Notes: generated from the sequence alone by a model not told the origin. Shown: positions 43,123 to 52,063, numbered from the stretch's first letter. The stretch is 64,000 bases of DNA from Saccharopolyspora oryzae (GCF_027853915.1 NZ_JAQGLA010000009.1:107892-171891); one strand, 5' to 3'. Numbers and translations are program-made.

Positions 43123-43769
43123 CCACTCTGGACGAAGACGATCGCGAACTGCTAGCGCTGGGCACGGCCACCCTGTACGAGGCTTCCGGCCTCGACTGCT
43201 TCCTGGACGCCGCGTTCCGGCCGGCCTGGGACGGTGCGCAGGTGGTCGGCCGCGCGGTGCCGGTATCGGCGCAGGTCGGCGACAACCTCGCGCTGCACCA
43301 CGGAATCGAGGCGGCTGGCCCCGGCGATGTGCTCGTCGTGGACGCTGGTGGCGCGCCGTTCGGGTACTGGGGCGAGGTGATGGCCGTCGCGGCGCAGGCG
43401 CGCGGCATCCGAGGCCTGGTCATCGACGGCGGCGTGCGGGACACCCAGCAGCTCGAGTTGCTGGGCTTCCCGGCGTTCAGCACGGCGATCTCGATCCGCG
43501 GGACGGTCAAGCAGTGGCCGGGCACGGTGGGGATCCCGATCACCCTGCGCGGCAGGGTCGTCCGCCGGGGCGACATCGTGGTGGCCGACCGCGATGGGAT
43601 CGTCGTGCTCCCGGCGGGGGAGTACGACCGCGTCCTGGAGGCCTCTCGAGCTCGCGCGGGGAAAGAAGGGGCCATCATGAACCGCCTCCGTTCCGGTGAG
43701 ACGACGTTGGACGTCTACGGCTTCCGCCACCTCGGCTCCCCGGTCCGCGAATCCGACCCGGCGAGGTGA
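43119..43769 (+). CDS. RraA/LigK-like aldolase, third paralogue
   Basis: 216 aa, ATG overlapping the previous stop (ATGA). TATLYEASGLDCFLD, GDVLVVDAGGAPFGYWGEVMAVAA, GLVIDGGVRDTQQLELLGFPAF (Arg-Asp kept) and RRGDIVVADRDGIVVLPAGEY. The Gly-Tyr-Trp-Gly variation and hydrophobic N terminus set it apart from the other two. It ends 4 bp before the flavin reductase fusion. Confidence 0.8.
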   Translation: MTTLDEDDRELLALGTATLYEASGLDCFLDAAFRPAWDGAQVVGRAVPVSAQVGDNLALHHGIEAAGPGDVLVVDAGGAPFGYWGEVMAVAAQARGIRGLVIDGGVRDTQQLELLGFPAFSTAISIRGTVKQWPGTVGIPITLRGRVVRRGDIVVADRDGIVVLPAGEYDRVLEASRARAGKEGAIMNRLRSGETTLDVYGFRHLGSPVRESDPAR

Positions 43770-43773
43770 ACCC

Positions 43774-44751
43774 ATGACTGCCGATGAGGAGCAGCGGCGA
43801 ATCGACAGCTTCCGCCAGGCGGCCGGAAGGTTCGCCTCCGGCGTCACCGTCGTGACAACGGCACTGGACGGGCACCTCTACGGAATCACGGCGACATCGT
43901 TCGTCTCCCTGTCGTTGAACCCGCTTCTGGTGACCGTCTCGATCAACGTGCACAGCCCGATCCTCGACGAGATCCGGGCGAGCGGGGTCTTCGCGATCAA
44001 CGTGCTCGGCCGCCACCAGCAGCAGGTGTCCGCCTGCTTTGCCCGCCGGGGACGCGGCCGGAGCAAGGAGCGGTTCGACGAGGTCGAGACGCGCACCGAG
44101 GCCACCGGAGCGCCGGTCGTCACCGGCGCGCTGAGCTGGTTCGACTGCACCGTGCACACGATGCTGGGCGGCGGCGACCACATCATCCTGGTCGGGGAAG
44201 TCGTCTCGGCGGGCGGTGGAACCGGGCAGCCGTTGCTGTACTGGTCGGGCGAATACCGCGAACTCAGCGTGGAGGAGGAAGATCGGGCTGTCGAGGCGGA
44301 CATCGGCCGGATCTCGGACTCGCTTTCGGTCCAGCTGCACCTGCACGGCATGCGGACCGAGCAGCTCCTGGAAGCGCAGCACGCGGTCGAACCCGCCGCC
44401 GCCGCGCTCGCCGCTCGCGAGGCCACCGACGCCCAGGTGGCGCAGTTGCGAGCGCTGGTCGAGGAGTCGGAAAAGCACGTGCAGGACGCAGGCCGGTACA
44501 ACCCGCTGTCGCTGGAATTCCACGCCCGGCTGGGGCTGCTCAGCGGGAACCCGGCGATCGCCGCGTCGGTGGGCGCGCTCAACCGCCCGCGGGAAAGCGC
44601 GTACGCCGTGCACACCAACGCCGAGCGAGCGACCAGGGCGGTGGGCGCGCATCGGCGCATCCTCGAAGCGATCGAGGGCCGCGACGAGACCGCCGCCCGC
44701 CGGCTGATGACCGAGCACCTCGGCGTCGTCGCGCAGGGGATGCACTGCTGA
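43774..44751 (+). CDS. Flavin reductase fused to a C-terminal FCD sensor domain
   Basis: 325 aa. Residues 8-165 form a RutF/HpaC-type flavin reductase (GRFASGVTVVTTALDG, GITATSFVSLSLNPLLVTVSIN, GVFAINVLG, WFDCTVHTMLGGGDHIILVGEV). Residues 195-322 match the FCD effector domain of GntR regulators (LLEAQHAVEPAAAALAARE, FHARLGLLSGNP, AHRRILEAI, RLMTEHL), with metal-type His250, His293 and His315; the usual Asp before the first His is Ser. No winged helix is present. It should supply reduced flavin to the HpaB-like enzyme at 38267, with the FCD domain perhaps sensing the aromatic substrate, as the MarR-like domain does in the C1 reductase of Acinetobacter. Confidence 0.82.
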   Translation: MTADEEQRRIDSFRQAAGRFASGVTVVTTALDGHLYGITATSFVSLSLNPLLVTVSINVHSPILDEIRASGVFAINVLGRHQQQVSACFARRGRGRSKERFDEVETRTEATGAPVVTGALSWFDCTVHTMLGGGDHIILVGEVVSAGGGTGQPLLYWSGEYRELSVEEEDRAVEADIGRISDSLSVQLHLHGMRTEQLLEAQHAVEPAAAALAAREATDAQVAQLRALVEESEKHVQDAGRYNPLSLEFHARLGLLSGNPAIAASVGALNRPRESAYAVHTNAERATRAVGAHRRILEAIEGRDETAARRLMTEHLGVVAQGMHC

Positions 44752-44761
44752 ACGGAGTGAC

Positions 44762-46411
44762 ATGACGCAGACCACGGACGCGGACGTCCTCATCATCGGC
44801 GCCGGGCCGGTCGGCCTCGTCGCCGCGCTGGATCTGAGCAGCCGGGGTGTCTCGGCGATCGTCGTGGAGGAACGGGAATTCCTCGAACCGCCGAACGTCA
44901 AGTGCAACCACGTCGCCTCGCGCACCATGGAGAGCTTCCGCAGGCTCGGGATCGCCGCCGAGGTGCGCGCGGCCGGACTCCCGCACGACTACCCGCAGGA
45001 CGTCGCGTTCCGGACCTCGTTGACCGGCCGGGAGCTGTCGCGCATCCCGATCCCGGCGAGCGGGGTGCGGTACACCTCCCGCATCGGCCCCGACACGAGC
45101 TGGGCGACGCCGGAGCCGCCGCACCGGATCAACCAGACCTTCCTGGAACCGATCCTCGCCCGACGTGCCGCGGCCGCGCCCGGCGTGACGCTGCTCAACC
45201 GGACTCGGTTCCTTTCGCATGAGCAGGATGCGTCATCGGTTTCGGCAATCGTGTCCGATGTGGACGGTTCGGGCGAACGCACGCTGCGCGCCCGGTACTT
45301 CATCGGGGCGGATGGCGGCCGCTCGGCGGTGCGCAAGCAGATCGGCGCGAAGCTCAGCGGTGATCCGGTGCTCCAGCACGTGCAGTCCACCTGCATCCGC
45401 GCGCCGAAGCTGTACTCGTTGATGTCGGCCTACGAGCCGCGCGCGTGGGGCTACTACACGTTCAACGCCCGGCGCGTCGGCCACGTGTATGCGATCGACG
45501 GCACCGAGACGTTCCTCGTGCACACCTACCTGTCACCCGAGGAAGCCGAGACCGAAGGCTCGGTCGACCGCGACGCGGCGATCCGCGCGATCCTCGGGGT
45601 GGACGAGGCGTTCGAGTACGACGTCGTCTCGAAGGAGGACTGGGTCGCGCGTCGCCTGCTGGCCGACCGCTTTCGGGACCGCCGGGTGTTCCTCGCGGGC
45701 GACGCCTCCCACCTGTGGGTTCCGTTCGCGGGTTTCGGGATGAACGCCGGTATCGCGGATGTGCTCGACCTGACCTGGCTGCTCGGCGCTCATCTGGGCG
45801 GCTGGGCCGAGGAAGGGATTCTGGACGCCTACGAAGCCGAGCGGCGGCCGATCACCGAGCAGGTGTCGCACTTCGCGATGGACCACCAGCGGAAGCTCGC
45901 GCGGCCGGGACTCCCCGGAGCGCTCGAAGACGACACCCCGGAAGGGGAGGCAGCGCGTCGATCCTTCGGTGCCGCGGTGCGCGAGCTCAACGAGCCGCAG
46001 TTCGCCGCTGCCGGGCTGAACTACGGGTACGCCTACCACGGCTCCCCGATCATCGCCTACGACGGCGAGGACGCTCCCGGCTACACGATGGGCACTTACG
46101 TTCCGTCCACTGTGCCGGGTTGTCGCGCACCGCACTTCACCTTGGCCGACGGATCTTCGCTCTACGACCACCTCTCGCCCGGATACACCGCTGTCGTCAG
46201 GCTCGGTGCAGACGTTGCCGTGCTGACCGAGGAGGCGGAACGCCGAGGAATCCCGTTCGGCGTCGTCGAGGTGGATGTGGCGCCGGGGGAGTACCGGCAC
46301 CCGATCACCTTGGTTCGCCAGGACCAGACGGTGGTCTGGCGGGGTGGTGCACCGGATCGGGAGGAGGCCGCGCAGCTGTGGGAGCAGCTGCGCGGCGCGA
46401 ACGCCGGGTGA
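44762..46411 (+). CDS. FAD-dependent aromatic monooxygenase (PHBH/MhpA-like)
   Basis: 549 aa. FAD-binding GAGPVGLVAALDLSSRG near residue 13, ARYFIGADGGRSAVRKQIG (DG motif) and FLAGDASHLWVPFAGFGMNAGIAD (GD motif), then a thioredoxin-like C-terminal domain. It belongs to the class A hydroxylases that hydroxylate phenolic rings with NAD(P)H. With the HpaB-like enzyme it gives the operon two independent ring-hydroxylating activities, consistent with making a trihydroxylated ring before cleavage. A strong terminator follows. Confidence 0.87.
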   Translation: MTQTTDADVLIIGAGPVGLVAALDLSSRGVSAIVVEEREFLEPPNVKCNHVASRTMESFRRLGIAAEVRAAGLPHDYPQDVAFRTSLTGRELSRIPIPASGVRYTSRIGPDTSWATPEPPHRINQTFLEPILARRAAAAPGVTLLNRTRFLSHEQDASSVSAIVSDVDGSGERTLRARYFIGADGGRSAVRKQIGAKLSGDPVLQHVQSTCIRAPKLYSLMSAYEPRAWGYYTFNARRVGHVYAIDGTETFLVHTYLSPEEAETEGSVDRDAAIRAILGVDEAFEYDVVSKEDWVARRLLADRFRDRRVFLAGDASHLWVPFAGFGMNAGIADVLDLTWLLGAHLGGWAEEGILDAYEAERRPITEQVSHFAMDHQRKLARPGLPGALEDDTPEGEAARRSFGAAVRELNEPQFAAAGLNYGYAYHGSPIIAYDGEDAPGYTMGTYVPSTVPGCRAPHFTLADGSSLYDHLSPGYTAVVRLGADVAVLTEEAERRGIPFGVVEVDVAPGEYRHPITLVRQDQTVVWRGGAPDREEAAQLWEQLRGANAG

Positions 46412-46415
46412 TCGG

Positions 46416-46463
46416 CAGCGGAAGGGCGGGGCCTCCTGGGGAGCGGCCCCGCCCTTCCTGCTG
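46416..46463. terminator. Bidirectional terminator at the end of the catabolic operon
   Basis: A 14-bp perfect stem (GGAAGGGCGGGGCC at 46420-46433 with 46445-46458), extended by four more pairs after a one-base bulge. It separates the 46411 stop from the convergent aldehyde dehydrogenase. Confidence 0.85.
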
Positions 46464-46464
46464 C

Positions 46465-47853
46465 TCAGCGGCGGATGATTTTGGTGGCAGCCATGGCTTT
46501 CAGCCCTTCGACGCCGAACTCCAGCCCGTAGCCCGAGGACTTCGTCCCGCCGAACGGAATCGCCGGATCGACCCCGCCGTGCTGGTTGATCCACACGGTG
46601 CCGGCCTCCAGCCGCTGCGCCACCACCTCCGCTTCGTCGGGATCGGGTCCCCACACCGAGGCGCCCAAGCCCTGGTCGGTGCTGTTGGCCCGGCGCACCG
46701 CGTCGTCCACCTCGGAGTACCGGATCACCGGCAGCACCGGGCCGAACTGCTCCTCGTCGACCACGGGGGCGCCGTCCTCGACGTCGGCGATGATCGTCGA
46801 CCGGTAGAACAGCGGACCCAGTTCCGCCGCCGGCTCGCCTCCGGTGACGATGCGGGCGCCGCGTTTCCGGGCGTCCTCCACCAGCTGGGACACGATCTCG
46901 AACTGCGCGGGGTTCTGCACCGGTCCGAGCCGGTTCGCCTTGTCGCTACCCGGTCCCATGGGTGCTTTCTCGGCGCGTTCGGCCAACGCCGACACGACGT
47001 CGGCGTAGATCGATTCGTGCACGTACAGCCGCTTGAGCGCCGCGCACACCTGGCCGGTGTTCATGAAAGCCGCCCAGAAGAGCTTGTCCGCGACGGCGTC
47101 CACGTCGGTGCCGGGCAGCACGATCGCGGCGTCGTTCCCGCCGAGTTCCAGGGTGAGGCGGGCGAGGTTGCCCGCCGAGCTTTCGACGATCCGCCGCCCG
47201 GTCGCGGTCGACCCGGTGAACACGATCTTGGCGATCCGGGGGTGTGCGGCCAGCGCGGCACCGACCTCGCGATCCCCGGAAATCGCGGTGAGCACGTCCG
47301 CGGGGAGGTGCCGGCGGAAGATCTCGGCGAGGGCGAGCACGCTCAGCGGGGTGTTCTCGGAAGGCTTGAGCACCACCGCGTTCCCCATCCGCAGCGCCGG
47401 GGCGAGGTGCCACACGGCGATCATCACGGGGAAGTTCCACGGGCCGATGGACGCGACCACACCGAGCGGGACGTAGTGCAGCTCCGCGCGCGACGTGCCA
47501 TCGTCCTCCAGCACCTGCGGTTCCAGCACCGCGTCCGCCGCGGCCCGCAGCCAGTGCGCAGCGGCGTGGGCTTCACCGGCACCACCGGCTTTGCCCTGCT
47601 CGTGGGTGATGATCTCGCCGAGTTCTTCGGCGTGCGCGTCGATGTCGTCGGCGATGACGTGCAGGAGCCGCGACCGTTCGGCGTGTCCCGAAGCGGCCCA
47701 GCCGGGTTGTGCGGCAGCGGCAGCGGAGATCGCGGCGTCCAGCTCGTCGACCGTGTGGACGGGTGCGTGGCCGATGACTTCGCGCGTCGCGGCGTCCAGG
47801 ATCGGCCGCCCGCGGCCCTCCGGAACCGAGACGGTGGTCAGCAGTGAGTTCAT
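46465..47853 (-). CDS. Aldehyde dehydrogenase family protein (upper pathway)
   Basis: 462 aa, ATG at 47853 with GAAGGGG upstream. Motifs: GVVASIGPWNFPVMIAVW, FTGSTATGRRIVE, LELGGNDAAIVLPG (general base), MNTGQVCAALKRLYVHE (nucleophilic Cys) and EEQFGPVLPVIRYSE. The substrate is probably an aldehyde made by the TPP decarboxylase at 49232. Its promoter region carries the AT-rich 15-mer also found before that gene, the M20 hydrolase/GntR pair and the aminotransferase. Confidence 0.88.
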   Translation of the reverse strand: MNSLLTTVSVPEGRGRPILDAATREVIGHAPVHTVDELDAAISAAAAAQPGWAASGHAERSRLLHVIADDIDAHAEELGEIITHEQGKAGGAGEAHAAAHWLRAAADAVLEPQVLEDDGTSRAELHYVPLGVVASIGPWNFPVMIAVWHLAPALRMGNAVVLKPSENTPLSVLALAEIFRRHLPADVLTAISGDREVGAALAAHPRIAKIVFTGSTATGRRIVESSAGNLARLTLELGGNDAAIVLPGTDVDAVADKLFWAAFMNTGQVCAALKRLYVHESIYADVVSALAERAEKAPMGPGSDKANRLGPVQNPAQFEIVSQLVEDARKRGARIVTGGEPAAELGPLFYRSTIIADVEDGAPVVDEEQFGPVLPVIRYSEVDDAVRRANSTDQGLGASVWGPDPDEAEVVAQRLEAGTVWINQHGGVDPAIPFGGTKSSGYGLEFGVEGLKAMAATKIIRR

Positions 47854-47875
47854 GAGGGGCCCCTTCGGTAAAAGA

Positions 47876-47890
47876 CTACATTGAATATAG
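47876..47890. promoter_or_regulatory. AT-rich 15-mer operator, site 1 (CTACATTGAATATAG)
   Basis: Reverse complement CTATATTCAATGTAG, a near-perfect dyad around one base, 23 bp upstream of the aldehyde dehydrogenase start. It stands out in 70% GC surroundings and matches sites at 49195, 52118 and 52959. Confidence 0.8.
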
Positions 47891-47935
47891 TGAATTACGG
47901 GCGACGGGGCCACCACCGAATTCCGCGGCCGCGGT

Positions 47936-49099
47936 TCAGCGCAGGCGCGCGAGGGTTGCCACGCGCAGCCCGGTGTGGAGTTCCCGCCGCACCTTTCCGT
48001 CGGAGAGGTCGACATCGGCGACCGCGCGCACCCGGTCCAACCGGTAGTAGAGGGTGCTGCGGTGGATGTGGAGCGCTTGAGCCGTCCGTTGCGCGTCGCA
48101 GCCGCAGTCGAGGTACGTCTCCAGGGTGTGCGCGAGATCGGGCCCGGACTGCGCGTCGAGCAGCAGCCGAACGGCGTCGGGGAGATCCGCGGCGCCGAGG
48201 TCCTCGAGCGGGAGTTGCAGCAGCAGCCGGTCCAGTCCCAGGTTCGACCAGTGGGCCACGCGGTCGCACCCGGGATCGGTGATGCCGCCGCGCAGGGCGA
48301 TCCGGGCTTCCCGCTGCGACCGGTACGCGCGGGACAGCGGCGCGTGCGCTCCGCCGACTCCGGCGTGCAGACCGGAAAAGGCGGGCTGCGCAAGGAGGGT
48401 CGACAACCGCTCGGTGTCGACCTCGTACGGCACGAGCAGTACCGCTTCGCCGCCGAGCACCGCGCCGACCGCCTTCAGGGTGGGGAAGCCGGGGATGGTC
48501 GACAGCGCCCGGTCCAGCACCAGCCGGAGTGTTGCCGAACTGGGTTCGGCTCGGGGCGGGGAGGCGATCGAGATGACCGTGTAGTGCGGGACCGGGGAGA
48601 GCAGGCCGCTCGCGAGCAGTTCGTCGGCCGCTCGGACGCGCTGGTCGCCGTTGCCCTCCAGGAGTCCGGTGAGCAGTCGCAGCGCGCGATCCTCGTCTTC
48701 GCGGTTGCCGAGCGCCATGGCAGCCAGCAGCAGTCCGATCTGGGCCCGGCGTTCGCGGAGCTCGTCGTCGTCCTCGTAGGCGGATTCGTCGTCCTCGGGG
48801 ATCGTCGAGGAGAGGTAGCCGACGAGCCGTCCCTCGTGCCGGACCGGTGCGACCAGGCGGGACTGGCCGCCGTCGAGCGGCGGGATGCGGACCGGGCCCT
48901 GCGCTCGGCTCACCCGGTAGTCCCGGATGGACTCCCGGGCCCGCGAAGATCCTTTGTGGGACAAGATTATCGCCAGCCGCGCGTGATCGACGTCCTGGTC
49001 GTGCACGCTGAACGCGATCACCGTGAAATCGACGTCGAACACGATGATGGGCCGGCCGAGCCGGTCGGCGTAGGCCTGGACCTGTCCTTCGAGATTCAT
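47936..49099 (-). CDS. PucR/CdaR-type transcriptional regulator
   Basis: 387 aa. N-terminal GAF/CdaR-like sensor region (VQAYADRLGRPIIVFDVDFTVIAFS, RLVAPVRHEGRLVGYLSST), a middle GGDEF-like region and the C-terminal PucR helix-turn-helix (LETYLDCGCDAQRTAQALHIHRSTLYYRLDRV). Such regulators usually activate catabolic genes for purines, glycerate or aromatic acids. The stop is 83 bp from the start of the aldehyde dehydrogenase gene on the same strand, so a leaderless separate promoter drives that gene. The divergent TPP-enzyme gene shares its 132-bp upstream region. Confidence 0.87.
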   Translation of the reverse strand: MNLEGQVQAYADRLGRPIIVFDVDFTVIAFSVHDQDVDHARLAIILSHKGSSRARESIRDYRVSRAQGPVRIPPLDGGQSRLVAPVRHEGRLVGYLSSTIPEDDESAYEDDDELRERRAQIGLLLAAMALGNREDEDRALRLLTGLLEGNGDQRVRAADELLASGLLSPVPHYTVISIASPPRAEPSSATLRLVLDRALSTIPGFPTLKAVGAVLGGEAVLLVPYEVDTERLSTLLAQPAFSGLHAGVGGAHAPLSRAYRSQREARIALRGGITDPGCDRVAHWSNLGLDRLLLQLPLEDLGAADLPDAVRLLLDAQSGPDLAHTLETYLDCGCDAQRTAQALHIHRSTLYYRLDRVRAVADVDLSDGKVRRELHTGLRVATLARLR

Positions 49100-49194
49100 C
49101 GCCCGCCTTTCCGATGGCCGCGGTGCTCGCGCGGCCGAGCGCAGGTCGGCTCCGCGGTGATCCGCCGCCCGTTGCCAGTCCGCTCGAGCTTTGC

Positions 49195-49209
49195 TTATAT
49201 TCATTATAG
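49195..49209. promoter_or_regulatory. AT-rich 15-mer operator, site 2 (TTATATTCATTATAG)
   Basis: Located between the divergent PucR gene and the TPP-enzyme gene, 23 bp upstream of the latter's ATG. Differs from sites at 47876, 52118 and 52959 at only two to four positions. Confidence 0.8.
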
Positions 49210-49231
49210 ACATTTGACGAGAGGGATCCGC

Positions 49232-50842
49232 ATGGCTCAGATGACAGGCGGTGACGCGCTCGCCAGGGCGCTCATCAGCGAGGGCGTCGACACGGTTTTC
49301 GGCATTCCCGGGGTCCAGCTGGACGGGCTCACCGACGGCGTGTACCGCGTGCGGGAGGAGCTGGAGCTGCTCGTGCCGCGGCACGAGCAGGCCACCAGCT
49401 ACATGGCCGACGGCTACTACCGCGCGTCCGGGCGGCCTGGGGTTGCGATGGTCGTGCCCGGGCCGGGTGTCCTGAACGCCGGCGCGGGAATGGCGACGGC
49501 CTACGCGTGCTCGTCGCAGGTGATGCTGCTGGCCGGGACCATTCCGTCGCCGCTCGTCGGCTCGGGACTCGGTGCGCTGCACGAGATCCCGCGGCAGACC
49601 GACACCGTCGAGGGGCTGACGAAGTGGTCCGCGCGGCCGACGCGGGTCGAGGAAATCCCGGATCTGGTGCACGAGGGGTTCCGGCAGATGCGCACCGGGC
49701 GGCCGCGTCCGGTCGCGCTCGAACTGGGTCCTGATCTGCTGCACGCAGTGGCCGACCTCGATCCGGGCGAGCCGTTCGCGGTCCAGCAGCCGGAAGCCCC
49801 GGAGGGGGAAGTCGCCGAACTCGCGCGATTGCTGGCGGCGAGCAGCCGGCCGGTGATCCACGTCGGGGGCGGGATGCGGGACCCGCGTGCGTTCGAACTC
49901 CTGGCGCGGCTGGCCGAACTGCTCGACGCTCCCGTGGTCATGAGCGAGAACGGACGCGGTGCGATCGACGCGCGGGATCCGCACGCGCTGCCCGCGTTCG
50001 CGTTGTGGGAGCTGCGGGCCGCTGCGGATCTCGTGATCTCGTTCGGCAGCCGGTTCCTGACTCCGTTCGGGCAGCAGCTGAACATCGGCGACGCGCGGCT
50101 CGCGCTGGTCAACATCGACGCGGCCGACCTCCGCCCGCCGCGTCGCCCGGACCTCGCGGTCAACGCCGACGCGGTGACCGTGCTGGCGGCACTGGTCGAG
50201 CGGCTCGTGCCTCGCTCGACCTGGGGCGACGAGCTGCGCAGGCTCCGCGAGGACTGCGATGCCCGCATCCGGGAACAGGCCGCTCCGCAGATGGAATTCG
50301 TCGACGCGATCCGCGCGGCACTGCCCGAAGACGGGATCTACGTCAACGAGCTGACGCAGATCGGATACGTGTCGACGTACGGCTTTCCGGTGCAGGCGCC
50401 GAGGTCCTACGTGTGGCCCGGATACCAGGGCACGCTCGGCTACGCGATGCCGACCGCCCTCGGCGCTGCGGTGGGTGCGGGCGGCCGCCCGGTCGTGGCG
50501 GTGACCGGTGACGGCGGCATCGGCTGGTCGATGCAGGAGTTCGCGACGGCCAAGAAGTACGGCATCCCGCTGGTGACGGTGCTGTTCGAGGACTCCCGGT
50601 TCGGCAACGTGTGGCGCATCCAGCGCGACACCTACGGCGGCCGGTTCATCGGCTCAGACCTGACCAATCCCGATTTCGGCGTCCTCGCGCAGTCTTTCGG
50701 GCTGGACTTCGCGCTCGCCGAAGACGCCGAAGCCGTCGAGAAGCACGTGGCGGCAGCGATCGCGGCCCGCCGCCCGGCGATCGTGAAGGTGCCGGTCGAC
50801 GTGTTCCCGTCCCCGTGGCCGCTGATCCACGAAAGGCACTGA
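49232..50842 (+). CDS. TPP-dependent decarboxylase/synthase family enzyme
   Basis: 536 aa in the usual three-domain order. N-terminal pyrimidine-binding domain with the catalytic Glu in VPRHEQATSYMADGYYRASG, central domain (RPVIHVGGGMRDP), C-terminal PP domain with GDGGIGWSMQEF. The metal-site motif that normally ends in Asn (LFNDGxxGN type) reads LFEDSRFGN, an Asn-to-Glu change. Related enzymes include acetolactate synthase, benzoylformate and arylpyruvate decarboxylases. Next to an aminotransferase and an aldehyde dehydrogenase under the same operator, decarboxylation of an aryl-2-oxo acid is the likeliest role. Confidence 0.82.
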   Translation: MAQMTGGDALARALISEGVDTVFGIPGVQLDGLTDGVYRVREELELLVPRHEQATSYMADGYYRASGRPGVAMVVPGPGVLNAGAGMATAYACSSQVMLLAGTIPSPLVGSGLGALHEIPRQTDTVEGLTKWSARPTRVEEIPDLVHEGFRQMRTGRPRPVALELGPDLLHAVADLDPGEPFAVQQPEAPEGEVAELARLLAASSRPVIHVGGGMRDPRAFELLARLAELLDAPVVMSENGRGAIDARDPHALPAFALWELRAAADLVISFGSRFLTPFGQQLNIGDARLALVNIDAADLRPPRRPDLAVNADAVTVLAALVERLVPRSTWGDELRRLREDCDARIREQAAPQMEFVDAIRAALPEDGIYVNELTQIGYVSTYGFPVQAPRSYVWPGYQGTLGYAMPTALGAAVGAGGRPVVAVTGDGGIGWSMQEFATAKKYGIPLVTVLFEDSRFGNVWRIQRDTYGGRFIGSDLTNPDFGVLAQSFGLDFALAEDAEAVEKHVAAAIAARRPAIVKVPVDVFPSPWPLIHERH

Positions 50843-50857
50843 GGCGGACCGGCTCGG

Positions 50858-52063
50858 TCAGGCGGCGGCGCCGACGTGGCTCAGCGCGAGCGACGCCAGC
50901 GACGCCGCCTGGTCACCGAGCACGCTGTCGTCGAACAGCGCACGCGGCGAGTGGTTCATCTCCGCCATGTCGGGGTCGATCCCGTCCGGGGTGGCGCCGA
51001 GGAAGACGAAGGCACCGGGAACTTCGTTCAGCACAGCGGAAAAGCTCTCCGACGCCATCACCGGATGCTCAAGAGCGAGCGCGCGATCTGCGCCGAACAG
51101 ATCGCCGAGGACGTTCAAAGCGCGCGCGGCGGTCTTCGGATCGTTCTCCGTGACGGGATAGACCGACCGGATCTCGGATTCCGCACGGCAACCGAACGCC
51201 GAGGCGATCCCGTCCGCGAGCGATGGCAGCTCCCGGGAGAGGATCTCAACGCTGTCCCGGGAAAGCGCGCGAATCGTCGCCCCGAGCGTCGCTTCGTCGG
51301 GGATCGCGTTGATGATCTCGCTCGCCTGCATCTTGGTCACCGACAGCACGACCGGGTCGAACACCGGGAACCGCCGGGTGACGTAGGTGTGCAGTGCCGA
51401 GATGATCTGCGCCGCAGCGGGAACCGGATCCACCGCCTGGTGCGGACGCGACCCGTGGCCGCTTCGCCCGAGCACGCGCACGGTCAAGCTGCTGGCTCCG
51501 GCCATGACCGCTCCGGGGCGGGTCGAGAACACGCCTGCCCGGCCGGGCAGGACGTGGATGCCGTACGCCGCCTCGGCGCGTTCTCCTGCTGCCGAGAGCA
51601 CGCCCTCCTCGATCATCCGCCGCGCGCCCCCGCCCGCTTCCTCGCCGGGCTCGAACATGAACACCACCGAGCCCTCGATTTCCGCACGGCGCGCGCTGAG
51701 CAGCTTCGCCGCGCCGACGAGCGCAGCCGTGTGCAGGTCGTGCCCGCAGGCGTGCATCAAGCCGCGCTCCTGCGAAGCGAACGGCAACCCGGTCTCCTCC
51801 GTGACGCGCAGCGCGTCCATGTCGGCTCGCAGCACGACGGACGGTCCGGGACGCACGCCGCGAAGCACTGCGACGATCGACGTGAAGTCGTGCGGGCCGG
51901 GCGTCACTTCGAGATCGAGCCCGTCCAGCGCGGTCAGGACGGCGCGCTGAGTGCGGGGGAGGGCGAACCCGGCTTCGGGATGGGCGTGCAGGGCTCGGCG
52001 GAAGGCGATCAGGTCGGGCAGCAGCGCGGCGGCGTCGGCGAGGATCGGGGCGGACACCGGCAT
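50858..52063 (-). CDS. M20 family metallo-amidohydrolase (hippurate/N-acyl-amino-acid hydrolase-like)
   Basis: 401 aa. Zinc-site motifs of the M20D branch: LRADMDALRVTEETGLPFAS, MHACGHDLHTAALVGAAKLL, FMFEPGEEAGGGARRMIEEG, and GRSGHGSRPHQAVDPV in the dimerisation domain. These enzymes hydrolyse N-acyl or aromatic amides such as hippurate, IAA-amino acids or N-acetyl amino acids. Convergent with the TPP-enzyme gene (16-bp gap) and divergent from GntR, with the AT-rich operator in between. It would release a free amino acid for the aminotransferase at 52999. Confidence 0.88.
   Translation of the reverse strand: MPVSAPILADAAALLPDLIAFRRALHAHPEAGFALPRTQRAVLTALDGLDLEVTPGPHDFTSIVAVLRGVRPGPSVVLRADMDALRVTEETGLPFASQERGLMHACGHDLHTAALVGAAKLLSARRAEIEGSVVFMFEPGEEAGGGARRMIEEGVLSAAGERAEAAYGIHVLPGRAGVFSTRPGAVMAGASSLTVRVLGRSGHGSRPHQAVDPVPAAAQIISALHTYVTRRFPVFDPVVLSVTKMQASEIINAIPDEATLGATIRALSRDSVEILSRELPSLADGIASAFGCRAESEIRSVYPVTENDPKTAARALNVLGDLFGADRALALEHPVMASESFSAVLNEVPGAFVFLGATPDGIDPDMAEMNHSPRALFDDSVLGDQAASLASLALSHVGAAA

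Noticed and set aside
41801..43769. RraA ribonuclease inhibitors
   Set aside because: The family name is shared, but the Arg-Asp aldolase residues and the position between a dioxygenase and hydroxylase components favour pyruvate aldolases.
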